From contig DBYH01000019.1 in NCBI GenBank assembly GCA_002310095.1, forward strand, positions 8,353 through 32,865: a stretch of 24,513 bases of DNA, in the 5' to 3' direction. Positions within the stretch are counted from its first letter, which is position 1; each line of letters starts with the position of its first letter. The notes beneath the pieces are model-generated. The model made no database searches and was not told the origin of the DNA. It saw nothing but the letters and a program-made list of their open reading frames with translations. Positions 1 to 7,535 of this stretch are shown here, in pieces. Position numbers and translations under genes: made by a program. This stretch comes from Firmicutes bacterium UBA1191. GTDB taxonomy: Bacteria; Bacillota; Clostridia; Peptostreptococcales; Anaerovoracaceae.

Positions 1-302
1 TAATGATGGATTCCAGACTGTCGCACGCCATAAATGCACACGCTCCAATGCTTTTTAATTTGCTGTTCTTTTCAAATAATACACTCTGAACGTTGCTCTC
101 CAAAAACGCACTATCTCCAATGCTTTCTACACTTGCAGGAATAATGATGGATTCCAGACTGTCGCACTTCCAAAATGCAGAATTTCCTATGTTTTTAAGT
201 TTACTTTTTTCCTCAAAAGTGACAGCATGAACACCACTTTTCCAAAACGCGCCTTCCCCTATGTTTTCAACGCTCGCAGGAATAATGATGGATTCCAGAC
301 TG
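1..302 (-). repeat. 141-bp tandem coding repeat (2+ periods) in the BspA-like gene
   Basis: The 20-base core TAATGATGGATTCCAGACTG occurs exactly at 1-20, 142-161 and 283-302, a strict 141-base (47-codon) period. Each period encodes two LRR units, one ending in the residues SLESIIIPASVE. The cores are identical at DNA level while the sequence between them has diverged, as expected for a family kept similar by recombination or slippage. The array probably continues past the left window edge. Confidence 0.85.
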
Positions 303-643
303 GTGCACCAGGCAAATGCGTCCTGGGCGATGCTCTCAAGCTGACTCCCCTCTGCAAACTCAACCTTGGTTAGTCCGCTTTTAGAATTAAAAGCTCCATT
401 CGCAATGCTCTTAACTGTATATTGCGGGTTGTCCCCGACTGTTACAGGAATCGTGATCTCGGATTGATCATCATCGCAGTCGATCACAGTTGCTGTCATT
501 TCATCGTCATTTAGCGCGTAATGGACTCCATCAACTATGGTTTCAGTTTCCGCATAAGCCTGCCCCATGTTCAGCGGCATGAAGGCGAACACCATCAGCA
601 GGCCAACGATAATCGCAAAAATATTTGTTGATTTCTTTTTCAT
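1..643 (-). CDS. BspA-like leucine-rich-repeat surface protein, partial (3' end outside window)
   Basis: This frame opens with ATG at 643 behind a strong AAAGGAGGT ribosome binding site (651-659) and stays open to the window edge, giving about 214 residues with no stop. The N-terminus is a clear signal peptide: a KKK basic start, a hydrophobic stretch at about residues 8-26, and an AYA cleavage site near residue 31. After about 50 residues of exported spacer come repeats of about 23 residues with the pattern LESIIIPASVENIGEGAF, the LRR_5/BspA (Treponema pallidum-type) leucine-rich repeat. Such proteins are secreted or surface-attached and often bind host or polymer ligands. The anchor would lie in the missing C-terminus. 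It starts 33 bases after ribF with no clear terminator between, so read-through is possible. Base composition is visibly AT-richer than the neighbouring genes, which suggests a different history. The ligand is unknown. Confidence 0.85.
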   Translation of the reverse strand, partial: MKKKSTNIFAIIVGLLMVFAFMPLNMGQAYAETETIVDGVHYALNDDEMTATVIDCDDDQSEITIPVTVGDNPQYTVKSIANGAFNSKSGLTKVEFAEGSQLESIAQDAFAWCTSLESIIIPASVENIGEGAFWKSGVHAVTFEEKSKLKNIGNSAFWKCDSLESIIIPASVESIGDSAFLESNVQSVLFEKNSKLKSIGACAFMACDSLESII

Positions 644-676
644 CGAAACAACCTCCTTTGCTGTTAGAATCTAACC

Positions 677-1606
677 CTATCCGTTCTGTCTGTGCCAAAC
701 TCTGGCTTCTATGCTGTCGCTCTCTATCTGCTTCTTCAGCTCCTCGACGCCGGCAAACTTTCTCTCGCCGCGGGTGTGCTTGATGAAATCCACGCGGATC
801 TCCTTGCCGTAGACGTCCTCGTCGAAGTCGAAGATATGGGTCTCTATCATCTTCTCATAATCCCCGATGGTCGGCTTGACGCCGACGTTGGTCACGCTCT
901 GGCGCGTCACTCCCTCGATGGTGCAGGTGGTGACGTAGACCCCGTTCGGCGGTGTTATCATGGTGTCGTCCACCAGAATGTTGCAGGTCGGGAAGCCGAT
1001 GGTGCGTCCAATCTTGTTGCCGACGATAATCTCGCCGCTGACCGAATACATTCTGCCCATGAACTTCGTGCACTCCTCCATGCGCCCCTCCTCGATGAGC
1101 TGGCGGATGTAGGTGCTGCTGACTACCACGCCGTCTATAATGTACGGCTCCTGAACGTGGATTCCGAATCCGTGCTTCAGTCCCTCGTGCATAAGCACCT
1201 CCGGGGTTCCTGAAGCCTTGTAGCCGAAGCTGTAGTTGAATCCGCAGTAGGCTTCGCGGATGTTGAATGTCTTCACCAGAATCTCCTCGATGAACTCCTC
1301 GGGGCTCATTCTCAGGATCTCCTTCGTAAAAGGCACGTTGAAGACGTAATCCACGCCCATTTCCTCCAGAATCCTCAGCTTGTCCTCCGGATAGAGGATG
1401 TTCTTGACCTTCGGAACGCCCTCAAGAACCGAGCTGGTGTGATTGGAGAACGTAAAGACAGCGCTCTTCAGTCCGGCCGCTTCCGCTTCCTTGACCGTAC
1501 GCGTTATTATCTCCTGATGGCCCTTGTGGATCCCGTCGAAATTGCCGAGAGCCACCACCGTCGGCTCAATATTCTTAATATCTTCAAGTCTCTCAAATAC
1601 TATCAT
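677..1606 (-). CDS. ribF: Bifunctional riboflavin kinase / FAD synthetase
   Basis: RibF phosphorylates riboflavin to FMN and adenylylates FMN to FAD in the cytoplasm. The 309-residue protein has the usual length and both domains. The N-terminal nucleotidyltransferase has the HIGH-like motif GNFDGIHKGH (residues 21-30) and a STYIR segment near 164-168. The C-terminal riboflavin kinase has GRTIGFPTCNI (about 200-210), NVGVKPTIG, and the closing HIFDFDEDVYG strand. The ATG at 1606 lies inside the end of truB (14-base overlap), indicating translational coupling. RibF is the last housekeeping gene of the rimP-nusA operon, a conserved truB-ribF arrangement in Firmicutes. Confidence 0.97.
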   Translation of the reverse strand: MIVFERLEDIKNIEPTVVALGNFDGIHKGHQEIITRTVKEAEAAGLKSAVFTFSNHTSSVLEGVPKVKNILYPEDKLRILEEMGVDYVFNVPFTKEILRMSPEEFIEEILVKTFNIREAYCGFNYSFGYKASGTPEVLMHEGLKHGFGIHVQEPYIIDGVVVSSTYIRQLIEEGRMEECTKFMGRMYSVSGEIIVGNKIGRTIGFPTCNILVDDTMITPPNGVYVTTCTIEGVTRQSVTNVGVKPTIGDYEKMIETHIFDFDEDVYGKEIRVDFIKHTRGERKFAGVEELKKQIESDSIEARVWHRQNG

Positions 1607-2621
1607 CTGTTCCCATGTTCCGCCTCGCAGCGAACACCTTGTCTGCCTTGAGTCTGCCTTCCTCCAGGTCCATGTACCCGGTCCCCAGAAAGCTCCCCGT
1701 CTCTTCCTCGTAAACCCTGTAAATGAGGCTGTAATCCCTGCCCCGGGCGTTTTTCAGCCCCGCGACCGCCGGATCAGTCTCCTCTTCGATTTTTATCTGC
1801 GTGAGCCAGATGCTGTTTCCCATGCGGAAATACTCTGCCCGCTCCGCCGGCATGACAGCCTTCCCGAAATGTACAAGCGCATTATCCACAGGCAAAAGCA
1901 GGCTTTCCAGTTCTCCGGAGTCCATGTTTTTCACATCCTCGGCCGAAACCCTGGCCTGTTCGACGCTGATCGGGCCCACAGCCGTCCTCTCAAGGGCCGT
2001 CATGACGCATCCGCAGCCCAGTTTCTCGCCTATATCGCTGCAGATCGTCCTGATATACGTTCCCTTGGAGCACTCTACCTCAAAGGCAAACTGTCCCGTT
2101 TCCATATCGACGTTCATGACGGAAATCCTGTGGACAAAGGCCTTCCTCGGCTTTATCTCGATGTCGATTTCCCTGCCTTTGTACGCGTAGTCGTATAATC
2201 TCTTGCCGTTTATGCGTACCGCCGAGTATTTCGGCGGGACCTGCTCTATTTCACCCTCGAATGAGGCGATTGCCTCAAGAAGATCGGCTTTTGTAATGCC
2301 GCTTCCTGAAGGTCCACACGTGGCGCGGACTTCTTCCCAGGACTGTTCGCTGATGACTTCGCCCCAGATGTCAAGAGTGTCCGTGGTGATCCCCAGCTTG
2401 GCGCAGCATACGTAGGTCTTTGAATCCAGCTCCATGTACTCCATGATCCGGGTGGCCTGACCGACGAAAACCGGCAGAACGCCCGTCGCCATGGGGTCCA
2501 GAGTGCCTCCGTGGCCCACCTTCTTGACGCCTTTGACCCCCAGAGCCCTGCGGCATACGGCCACGCAGTCGCTGGAAGTCCACTCCTGAGGCTTGTAAAG
2601 TACCAGGATCCCGTCTTTCAT
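1593..2621 (-). CDS. truB: tRNA pseudouridine(55) synthase TruB
   Basis: TruB makes the pseudouridine at position 55 of the T loop of tRNAs. The catalytic motif HGGTLDPMATG is at residues 37-47, with the nucleophile Asp42. The KGTYIRTICSDIGEKLGCG segment further on is also typical. At 342 residues it is somewhat longer than many TruB proteins, with the extra length in the C-terminal half (a PUA-like or TruB_C region around 240-340). Its start shares one base with the nrnA stop (TGATG), and its end overlaps ribF, so nrnA-truB-ribF are tightly coupled. Confidence 0.97.
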   Translation of the reverse strand: MKDGILVLYKPQEWTSSDCVAVCRRALGVKGVKKVGHGGTLDPMATGVLPVFVGQATRIMEYMELDSKTYVCCAKLGITTDTLDIWGEVISEQSWEEVRATCGPSGSGITKADLLEAIASFEGEIEQVPPKYSAVRINGKRLYDYAYKGREIDIEIKPRKAFVHRISVMNVDMETGQFAFEVECSKGTYIRTICSDIGEKLGCGCVMTALERTAVGPISVEQARVSAEDVKNMDSGELESLLLPVDNALVHFGKAVMPAERAEYFRMGNSIWLTQIKIEEETDPAVAGLKNARGRDYSLIYRVYEEETGSFLGTGYMDLEEGRLKADKVFAARRNMGTDDSI

Positions 2622-3601
2622 CAGTCTGCTTTTGGCTCCTGCTCGAGAGCCATCTCCATTTCATGCTTGATTAGGGCGTAGACGTTCTCCATGGTGTCGG
2701 CGATAGTGCAGCCGGCAGCCTTATCATGACCGCCTCCGCCGTTCCTCTTGCATATACCTTCGACGCTGGACCAGGTCTTGGCTCTCATGCTGACCTTGAT
2801 CCCTTCCTCTCTCTCCTCGAGATAGGCCGCCATTTCGACGCCGTCTACGTCCCTGAGCTTGTCGATTATCTCGTCGCAGTCCTCCGGATGAGCGTCCATT
2901 TCGGCCATTTCAGCGCTCGTGAGGTGGCTGATGTTGCCTTTTCCGCCCGCGAACAGCAGCATATTGCCGACTGCCTTGCCCTCAGCGCGCACTTTTTTCA
3001 TTCTTTTGTTTTGATATAGGTTGACTATAATCTGTAAATGGTCAACCCCTATTTCCATCAGTTCAGCGGCCAGCACATGGCTCTTCGGGGTGGTATTCGA
3101 GTACCTGAAGCCTCCCGTATCGGTCACAATGCCCGTATAAAGGCCGTTCGCTATGTCTCTGGTTATCTCCACGCCCGACAGTTTGATGATTTCGAACACG
3201 ATCTCGCTAACCGCGGCGGCGTCCTCGTCGATGTAGTAGAGCTCGCCGTACCCTTCCTGGTTCATGTGGTGGTCTACGCACATCTTCAGCTTGCCTGATT
3301 CGTATGCCTCGAGACGGCTGTCCAGCCTGTTGTCGGCGCTGCAATCCACGGCCACGGTAATATCCGCGCCCATGACCATATCCGGGTCCAAAGTGAAGGT
3401 CTCGCTGTTGATATGCCTCATGTAGCTTGGATAGTGCCCCGCGCACACGTAGCACTCGACTCCAGCCTGCCTGAGAGCAAGGCTGAGAGCCGAACAGGAG
3501 CCTGTGCTGTCCCCGTCCGGATTAACGTGAGGGAATAACACGACCTTCTTCGCCGCGAACAGCTTGTCTGTAATTGTCCTGAGATCAGTGTTTTTGTTCA
3601 T
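2621..3601 (-). CDS. nrnA: DHH/DHHA1-family nanoRNase / pAp phosphatase NrnA
   Basis: This is a cytoplasmic DHH-superfamily phosphoesterase. NrnA homologues degrade 2-5-nt RNAs and linear dinucleotides such as pApA and dephosphorylate pAp. In order, the 326 residues show motif I HVNPDGDSTGS (25-35), motif II AVDCSAD (about 84-90), the DHH motif VDHH (109-112), a GIVTDTGGFRYSN motif near residue 160, and the DHHA1 glycine motif GGGGHDKAAG (288-297). All the metal-binding Asp/His residues visible in those motifs are present. The gene sits between rbfA (1-base gap) and truB (1-base overlap), the usual place in Clostridia and Bacilli. Whether pAp or nanoRNA is the main substrate cannot be told from sequence. 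Confidence 0.95.
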   Translation of the reverse strand: MNKNTDLRTITDKLFAAKKVVLFPHVNPDGDSTGSCSALSLALRQAGVECYVCAGHYPSYMRHINSETFTLDPDMVMGADITVAVDCSADNRLDSRLEAYESGKLKMCVDHHMNQEGYGELYYIDEDAAAVSEIVFEIIKLSGVEITRDIANGLYTGIVTDTGGFRYSNTTPKSHVLAAELMEIGVDHLQIIVNLYQNKRMKKVRAEGKAVGNMLLFAGGKGNISHLTSAEMAEMDAHPEDCDEIIDKLRDVDGVEMAAYLEEREEGIKVSMRAKTWSSVEGICKRNGGGGHDKAAGCTIADTMENVYALIKHEMEMALEQEPKAD

Positions 3602-3602
3602 A

Positions 3603-3965
3603 CTAAAGTGTCCTGATGATATCTTCTATGTGCCTGGAGTACTCCTCGGTGTGATCCACCTTGAAGATGAGCTCCGGCGTGTGTCTGAGCTTCAGTTCAT
3701 GGCCTACGCGGCTCCTGATGAAGCCCTTGGCGCTGTTAAAAGCCTCCAGGACCTCGTCCTGGTGCTTCTTCAGCTCCTCATCTGTTCCTGTAACGCCGAT
3801 TGGCGCGAAATACACCGTCGCGTAGCTGTTGTCCCTGGTCACCTCAACATCCGTGATGCTTATCATGGAGTCAAGGCGCGGATCCTTCAGATCCGACAGG
3901 AGCATCTCGCTTATTATCCTGCGTATTTCCTCGCCTATACGGCCCTGTCTGTATCCTTTAGCCAT
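3603..3965 (-). CDS. rbfA: 30S ribosome-binding factor RbfA
   Basis: RbfA is a KH-fold assembly factor that binds the 30S subunit during late 16S rRNA maturation. It has 120 residues, the normal length. The start MAKGYRQGRIGEEIRRIISE and the segments LKDPRLDSMISITDVEVTRD and SAKGFIRSRVGHELKLRHTP match the family throughout. The gene lies 3 bases downstream of infB and 1 base upstream of nrnA, inside the rimP-nusA-infB operon. Confidence 0.97.
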   Translation of the reverse strand: MAKGYRQGRIGEEIRRIISEMLLSDLKDPRLDSMISITDVEVTRDNSYATVYFAPIGVTGTDEELKKHQDEVLEAFNSAKGFIRSRVGHELKLRHTPELIFKVDHTEEYSRHIEDIIRTL

Positions 3966-3968
3966 TTT

Positions 3969-6893
3969 TTAACCTCTGGCGACTTCTTCCATGGTGTAGC
4001 ACTCGATGATGTCGCCCTGCTTGATGTCGTTGTAGTTCTCGATGCCGATACCGCACTCGTAGCCCTGGGCCACTTCCTTGGCGTCGTCCTTGAACCTCTT
4101 CAGGGACGAGATCTTGCCCTCGTGGATTACGATGCCGTCACGCACCAGTCTGACGGACTCGTTTCTGACGACCTTGCCGTCTGTAACGTACGCGCCGCCG
4201 ATGATGCCCACGTTCGGCACCTTGAAGGTCTCTCTGATCTCCACTGTACCCAGAACGACTTCCTTGTACTCCGGATCCAGCATGCCCTTCATGGCGTTCT
4301 CTACGTCGTCGATGATGTTGTAGATTACGTTGTAGGTTCTGATCTGGATGCCGTCTCTGTCGGCCATGCCCGTTACGGTCACGCTAGGACGCACGTTGAA
4401 TCCGATTATGATGGATCCTGAAGTGCCCGCCAGCATTACGTCGGACTCGTTGATGGCGCCGACGCCTGTGTGTACGATGTTGACCTTGACCTCGTCGTTT
4501 GACAGCTTCTCAAGCGACGTTACGATGGCTCCTACGGAACCCTGTACGTCGGCCTTGATGATCAGGTTCAGTTCCTTGACCTCTCCCTCCTGGATCTGGC
4601 TGAAGAGCTCTTCCAAAGTCGTGCTGGCGTTTCTCGCCAGTATCTCCTGTCTTACCTTCTGCTGTCTCTGGTATGCGATTTCCTTGGCCTGGCTGGACTT
4701 CTTGACCGCGTTGAACTGGTCGCCCGCCACAGGTACGTCCGAAAGGCCCAGGATCTCTACGGCCGTCGCAGGGCCTGCCTTCTTGAGCTTTTCGCCCTTG
4801 CTGTTGGTCATGAGCCTGATTTTGCCTGAGCAGGTACCCGCTACGACGCTCATGTCCGCCTTCAGTGTGCCGTTCAGAACGAGCAGCGAGGCGATCGGGC
4901 CCTTTGCCTTGTCCAGTCTGGCTTCAAGTACTGTACCCATGGCCAGTCTGTCAGGGTTGGCCTTCAGCTCGAGTACTTCCGCCTGAAGCAAAATCATCTC
5001 GAGCAGGCTCTTGATGCCTTCGCCTGTCTTTGCTGATACCGGAACGCTGATGACGTCGCCGCCCCAGTCTTCGACCAGTACGCCGTTCTCGGCCAGGTCC
5101 TTCTTTACCTTATCCGGGTTGGCTCCCGGCTTGTCCATCTTGTTGATGGCTACGATGATAGGTACGCCGGCTGCCTTTGCGTGGCTTATGGACTCGATGG
5201 TCTGCGGCTTGACGCTGTCGTCGGCCGCGACTACCAGTACCGCGATGTCCGTGGCGTGGGCGCCTCTGGCTCTCATGGCCGTGAACGCCTCGTGTCCCGG
5301 AGTATCCAGGAAGACGATCTTCTGTCCGTTGATCTCGACTTCCGAAGCACCGATGTGCTGGGTGATACCGCCGGACTCGCCTGCCGTAACGTTTGTATTT
5401 CTTATAGCGTCGAGGAGTGAAGTCTTACCGTGGTCGACGTGTCCCATTACCGTACAGATCGGCGGACGCGGCTTCAGGTCTTCTTCCTTGTCCTCGAATG
5501 TTTCGATACCCTCTTCTTCCAGGTATTCCTCTTCTTCGTCAACTTTTCCTATAGCGATCTGGATGCCCATCTCGTCAGCAAGGAGCTGGACTGTATCCTC
5601 GTCCAGGTTCTGGTTCTGGTTGGCCATGACGCCCATCTTCATGAGGGTCATGATGGCCTGCGAGAGGGTGGTCTTAGTCTGCTCAACGAATCCCGCTACT
5701 GTGATCGGGCAGTTGATCAGAACGGTGCCGGCTTCCAGTTCGATTTCAGGTTCTTCATGCTCTACCTTAGGCTTGTTCTGATGCCTCTTAGGTCTGGCCT
5801 GCTTCTCAAGTGACGCCGGGATGGCAGGCTTGCCTGACTTGCGGCCGCCTCTTTCGAGCCTTGAGAACTTGTCTCTTTCTTTATCTCTGTCTCTGTCCTT
5901 GCCCTTCTTGCTGTGAGTGGAGGTCTTCGCTGCAGTCGGAGCTGCGGACTTGTCTGTCTTCTTGCGGGAGTCTGTTTTATCAGTGGATCTGGCAGGTTTC
6001 CTGGAGGATTTAGGTTCTTCTGCCTCTTCGCGCTCTCTCTTGGCTGCCGCCTTGCGGGCCGCGGCTTCCTTCTCTTCGCGCCTGATGTCTTCAGCTCTCT
6101 TGATGATCTTGATTCTGCTTCTAGGCTTCTCTTCCTTAGGCTCTTCAGCTGCCTTCTCAGCCTTGGCTTCTGCCTTCGCGGATTCCTTCGCCTCGGCCTT
6201 GGCTACCTTCTCGCCTGCCTTGGCCGCCTTGGCTTCCGCCTTTGCTGCTGCCTTCTCGGCCTTTTCAGCCTTTGCTTCGGCCTTCTTCTTGGCCGCTTCA
6301 GCAGCTTCCGCCTCTTTCTGGGCAGCTTCCGCTTCAGCCTGGGCCGCAGCGGCCTTCTCGGCCTCTGCCTTCGCGGCTTCCGCCGCTTCCTGGGCTGCCT
6401 TTGCCTTCGCTTCGGCTTTCTCCTTAGCGATCCTTTCCTCTAACTTGGCCTTTGAAACCTTAGGCGCGCCAACCGGCGGCTTCGCCTTTCCTGTCGGCGT
6501 CTCCGTTGTCTTTGCCGCTTTGGCTGCCTTTGCCGCTGCCGCCGCCGCTTTCGCCGCCGCCGCTACAGTCGGTGAAACAGGCTTGGTACCGGACGCAGTG
6601 GTCACCGTCGCCTTCTTCGTCTTCTTGTCAGGCAAAGGAATCTTGGCGGCCTTTACGGTCACCTTCGGTTCGCTTTCCTTTTTCTCGGCGGTCGTCTTCT
6701 TCGCGGCGCTCTTTCTCGCCACCTTGGTCTCCGCCTTGCCGCTTGCTCTCGTGAGTGTGTTTCTCACAGCGACAGTGTCAATGTCCGACATGCTGTCGGT
6801 GGTCTTGGTCACGGGCACTCCCATGGCCACGGCCTTCTCCAGCACTTCCTTGCCGGTCATGTTCAGTTCTTTTGCCAGTTCAGATATCTTCAT
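3969..6893 (-). CDS. infB: Translation initiation factor IF-2
   Basis: IF-2 is the GTPase that places initiator fMet-tRNA on the 30S subunit and promotes subunit joining. The start is set at 6893 (MKISELAKELN), the canonical IF2_N opening, because AAAGGAGGA sits 8 bases upstream; the frame is open to 7019 but that part overlaps ylxQ. The 974 residues contain a first IF2_N domain (1-50), a very long Ala/Lys/Glu linker (about 55-385), a second IF2_N domain (about 388-440), and the G domain with GHVDHGKT (484-491), GGITQHIG, DTPGH (about 530) and NKMD (about 584). Domains II, III and IV follow to the C-terminus. Every GTPase motif is intact. The linker is longer and more repetitive than in many Firmicutes. 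Confidence 0.98.
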   Translation of the reverse strand: MKISELAKELNMTGKEVLEKAVAMGVPVTKTTDSMSDIDTVAVRNTLTRASGKAETKVARKSAAKKTTAEKKESEPKVTVKAAKIPLPDKKTKKATVTTASGTKPVSPTVAAAAKAAAAAAKAAKAAKTTETPTGKAKPPVGAPKVSKAKLEERIAKEKAEAKAKAAQEAAEAAKAEAEKAAAAQAEAEAAQKEAEAAEAAKKKAEAKAEKAEKAAAKAEAKAAKAGEKVAKAEAKESAKAEAKAEKAAEEPKEEKPRSRIKIIKRAEDIRREEKEAAARKAAAKREREEAEEPKSSRKPARSTDKTDSRKKTDKSAAPTAAKTSTHSKKGKDRDRDKERDKFSRLERGGRKSGKPAIPASLEKQARPKRHQNKPKVEHEEPEIELEAGTVLINCPITVAGFVEQTKTTLSQAIMTLMKMGVMANQNQNLDEDTVQLLADEMGIQIAIGKVDEEEEYLEEEGIETFEDKEEDLKPRPPICTVMGHVDHGKTSLLDAIRNTNVTAGESGGITQHIGASEVEINGQKIVFLDTPGHEAFTAMRARGAHATDIAVLVVAADDSVKPQTIESISHAKAAGVPIIVAINKMDKPGANPDKVKKDLAENGVLVEDWGGDVISVPVSAKTGEGIKSLLEMILLQAEVLELKANPDRLAMGTVLEARLDKAKGPIASLLVLNGTLKADMSVVAGTCSGKIRLMTNSKGEKLKKAGPATAVEILGLSDVPVAGDQFNAVKKSSQAKEIAYQRQQKVRQEILARNASTTLEELFSQIQEGEVKELNLIIKADVQGSVGAIVTSLEKLSNDEVKVNIVHTGVGAINESDVMLAGTSGSIIIGFNVRPSVTVTGMADRDGIQIRTYNVIYNIIDDVENAMKGMLDPEYKEVVLGTVEIRETFKVPNVGIIGGAYVTDGKVVRNESVRLVRDGIVIHEGKISSLKRFKDDAKEVAQGYECGIGIENYNDIKQGDIIECYTMEEVARG

Positions 6894-6900
6894 ACGCACA

Positions 6901-6909
6901 TCCTCCTTT
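6901..6909 (-). promoter_or_regulatory. Ribosome binding site that fixes the infB start
   Basis: On the minus strand AAAGGAGGA precedes the ATG at 6893 by about 7-8 bases, a near-perfect Shine-Dalgarno match. It supports the MKISEL start over the upstream in-frame ATG at 7019, which lies inside ylxQ and would add 42 residues unlike any IF-2. Confidence 0.85.
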
Positions 6910-6912
6910 ATG

Positions 6913-7239
6913 CTATGATTCTTTGATCGCTTCCGGAGTCTCGCCGGTCGCTTCCAGTATGCTCTGGGCGAATCCCCCGTCCAGCACCGCGAACACGCTT
7001 CTCCCGCTTTCTCCCGCAATCTGGGAGAGGCTGTCGATGGTGCCGTACTTTATGAACGGAACGCCCTTCTTTCTTATCTCTTTCATTATCTTTTTCTCGC
7101 TCCCCGCCGATATGTCTTCGGCCAGGATCACGAGCTTCGCCCTGCCTTTGGCTATGGCGAATCCGCAGGTGTTGACTCCTGAAACCAGGTTCCCCGACTT
7201 CTTCGCAAAACCAAGCAGGCTCATCGCTTTATCCCTCAT
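6913..7239 (-). CDS. ylxQ: L7Ae/L30e/S12e-family RNA-binding protein YlxQ
   Basis: This 108-residue protein is a small L7Ae-type RNA-binding protein of the kind found between rnpM and infB in Firmicutes. Family members bind kink-turn RNAs, but the cellular role of YlxQ is poorly defined. The core reads SLLGFAKKSGNLVSG, then KLVILAEDIS and a conserved C-terminal half with VPFIKYG and GRSVFAVLD. The frame is open to 7455, but the ATG at 7239 (MRDKAMSLLG) has AGAGGTGAG just upstream and matches family N-termini; an ATG five codons further in is also possible. It begins 5 bases after rnpM and ends 19 bases before infB. Confidence 0.9.
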   Translation of the reverse strand: MRDKAMSLLGFAKKSGNLVSGVNTCGFAIAKGRAKLVILAEDISAGSEKKIMKEIRKKGVPFIKYGTIDSLSQIAGESGRSVFAVLDGGFAQSILEATGETPEAIKES

Positions 7240-7244
7240 TGGTC

Positions 7245-7535
7245 TCACCTCTGTCCGGCGGCTTGCGCCTTTGCCAGCTCCTCGAGCTCTCCGAAAACCG
7301 CCTCGAGCTGCTCTTTGCCCGGGTCTATCCTCAGGCTCCTGGCGACGGCGCCCTTTTTTCTTGCCTTTGCTATGCACCCGGCGTCGCGGCAGATGTAAAC
7401 GCCGCGGCCCTTCGCCTTGCCTGTGGGATCGACGGCCAATTTGCCCTCGAACCATGTGATCCTTACGAGGTTCTCTTTAGTTTTTGACTCCATGCAGCCG
7501 ATGCACCGGCGCATTGGGGGTTTCTTATTCTTCAT
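7245..7535 (-). CDS. rnpM: RNase P modulator RnpM (YlxR family)
   Basis: This is a small basic YlxR-family protein; the B. subtilis member has been reported to bind and inhibit RNase P RNA. The start is placed at 7535 (MKNKKPPMRRCIGC), giving 96 residues. The diagnostic PPMRRCIGC motif is at the N-terminus, GRGVYIC and RDAGC follow, and the two cysteine pairs (C11/C14 and C49/C54) look able to bind a metal. The first 11 bases overlap the end of nusA, so translation is probably coupled. A longer start at 7574 is open, but its extra 13 residues are only the out-of-frame reading of the nusA acidic tail. Confidence 0.92.
   Translation of the reverse strand: MKNKKPPMRRCIGCMESKTKENLVRITWFEGKLAVDPTGKAKGRGVYICRDAGCIAKARKKGAVARSLRIDPGKEQLEAVFGELEELAKAQAAGQR

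Noticed and set aside
1..302. Regularly spaced identical cores considered as CRISPR
   Set aside because: The period is 141 bases, the cores are inside a coding frame and encode LRR residues.
5917..6918. A 333-codon plus-strand open frame rich in Ala, Phe and Ser
   Set aside because: It is the reverse reading of the Ala/Lys/Glu linker of IF-2 and has no ribosome binding site or motif.
6894..7019. Upstream extension of IF-2 by 42 residues
   Set aside because: It overlaps the end of ylxQ in another phase, matches nothing in IF-2, and the good ribosome binding site is at 6901-6909.
7240..7455. Upstream extension of ylxQ by 72 residues
   Set aside because: The translation is Arg/Gly-rich shadow sequence of rnpM, and the family N-terminus begins at 7239.
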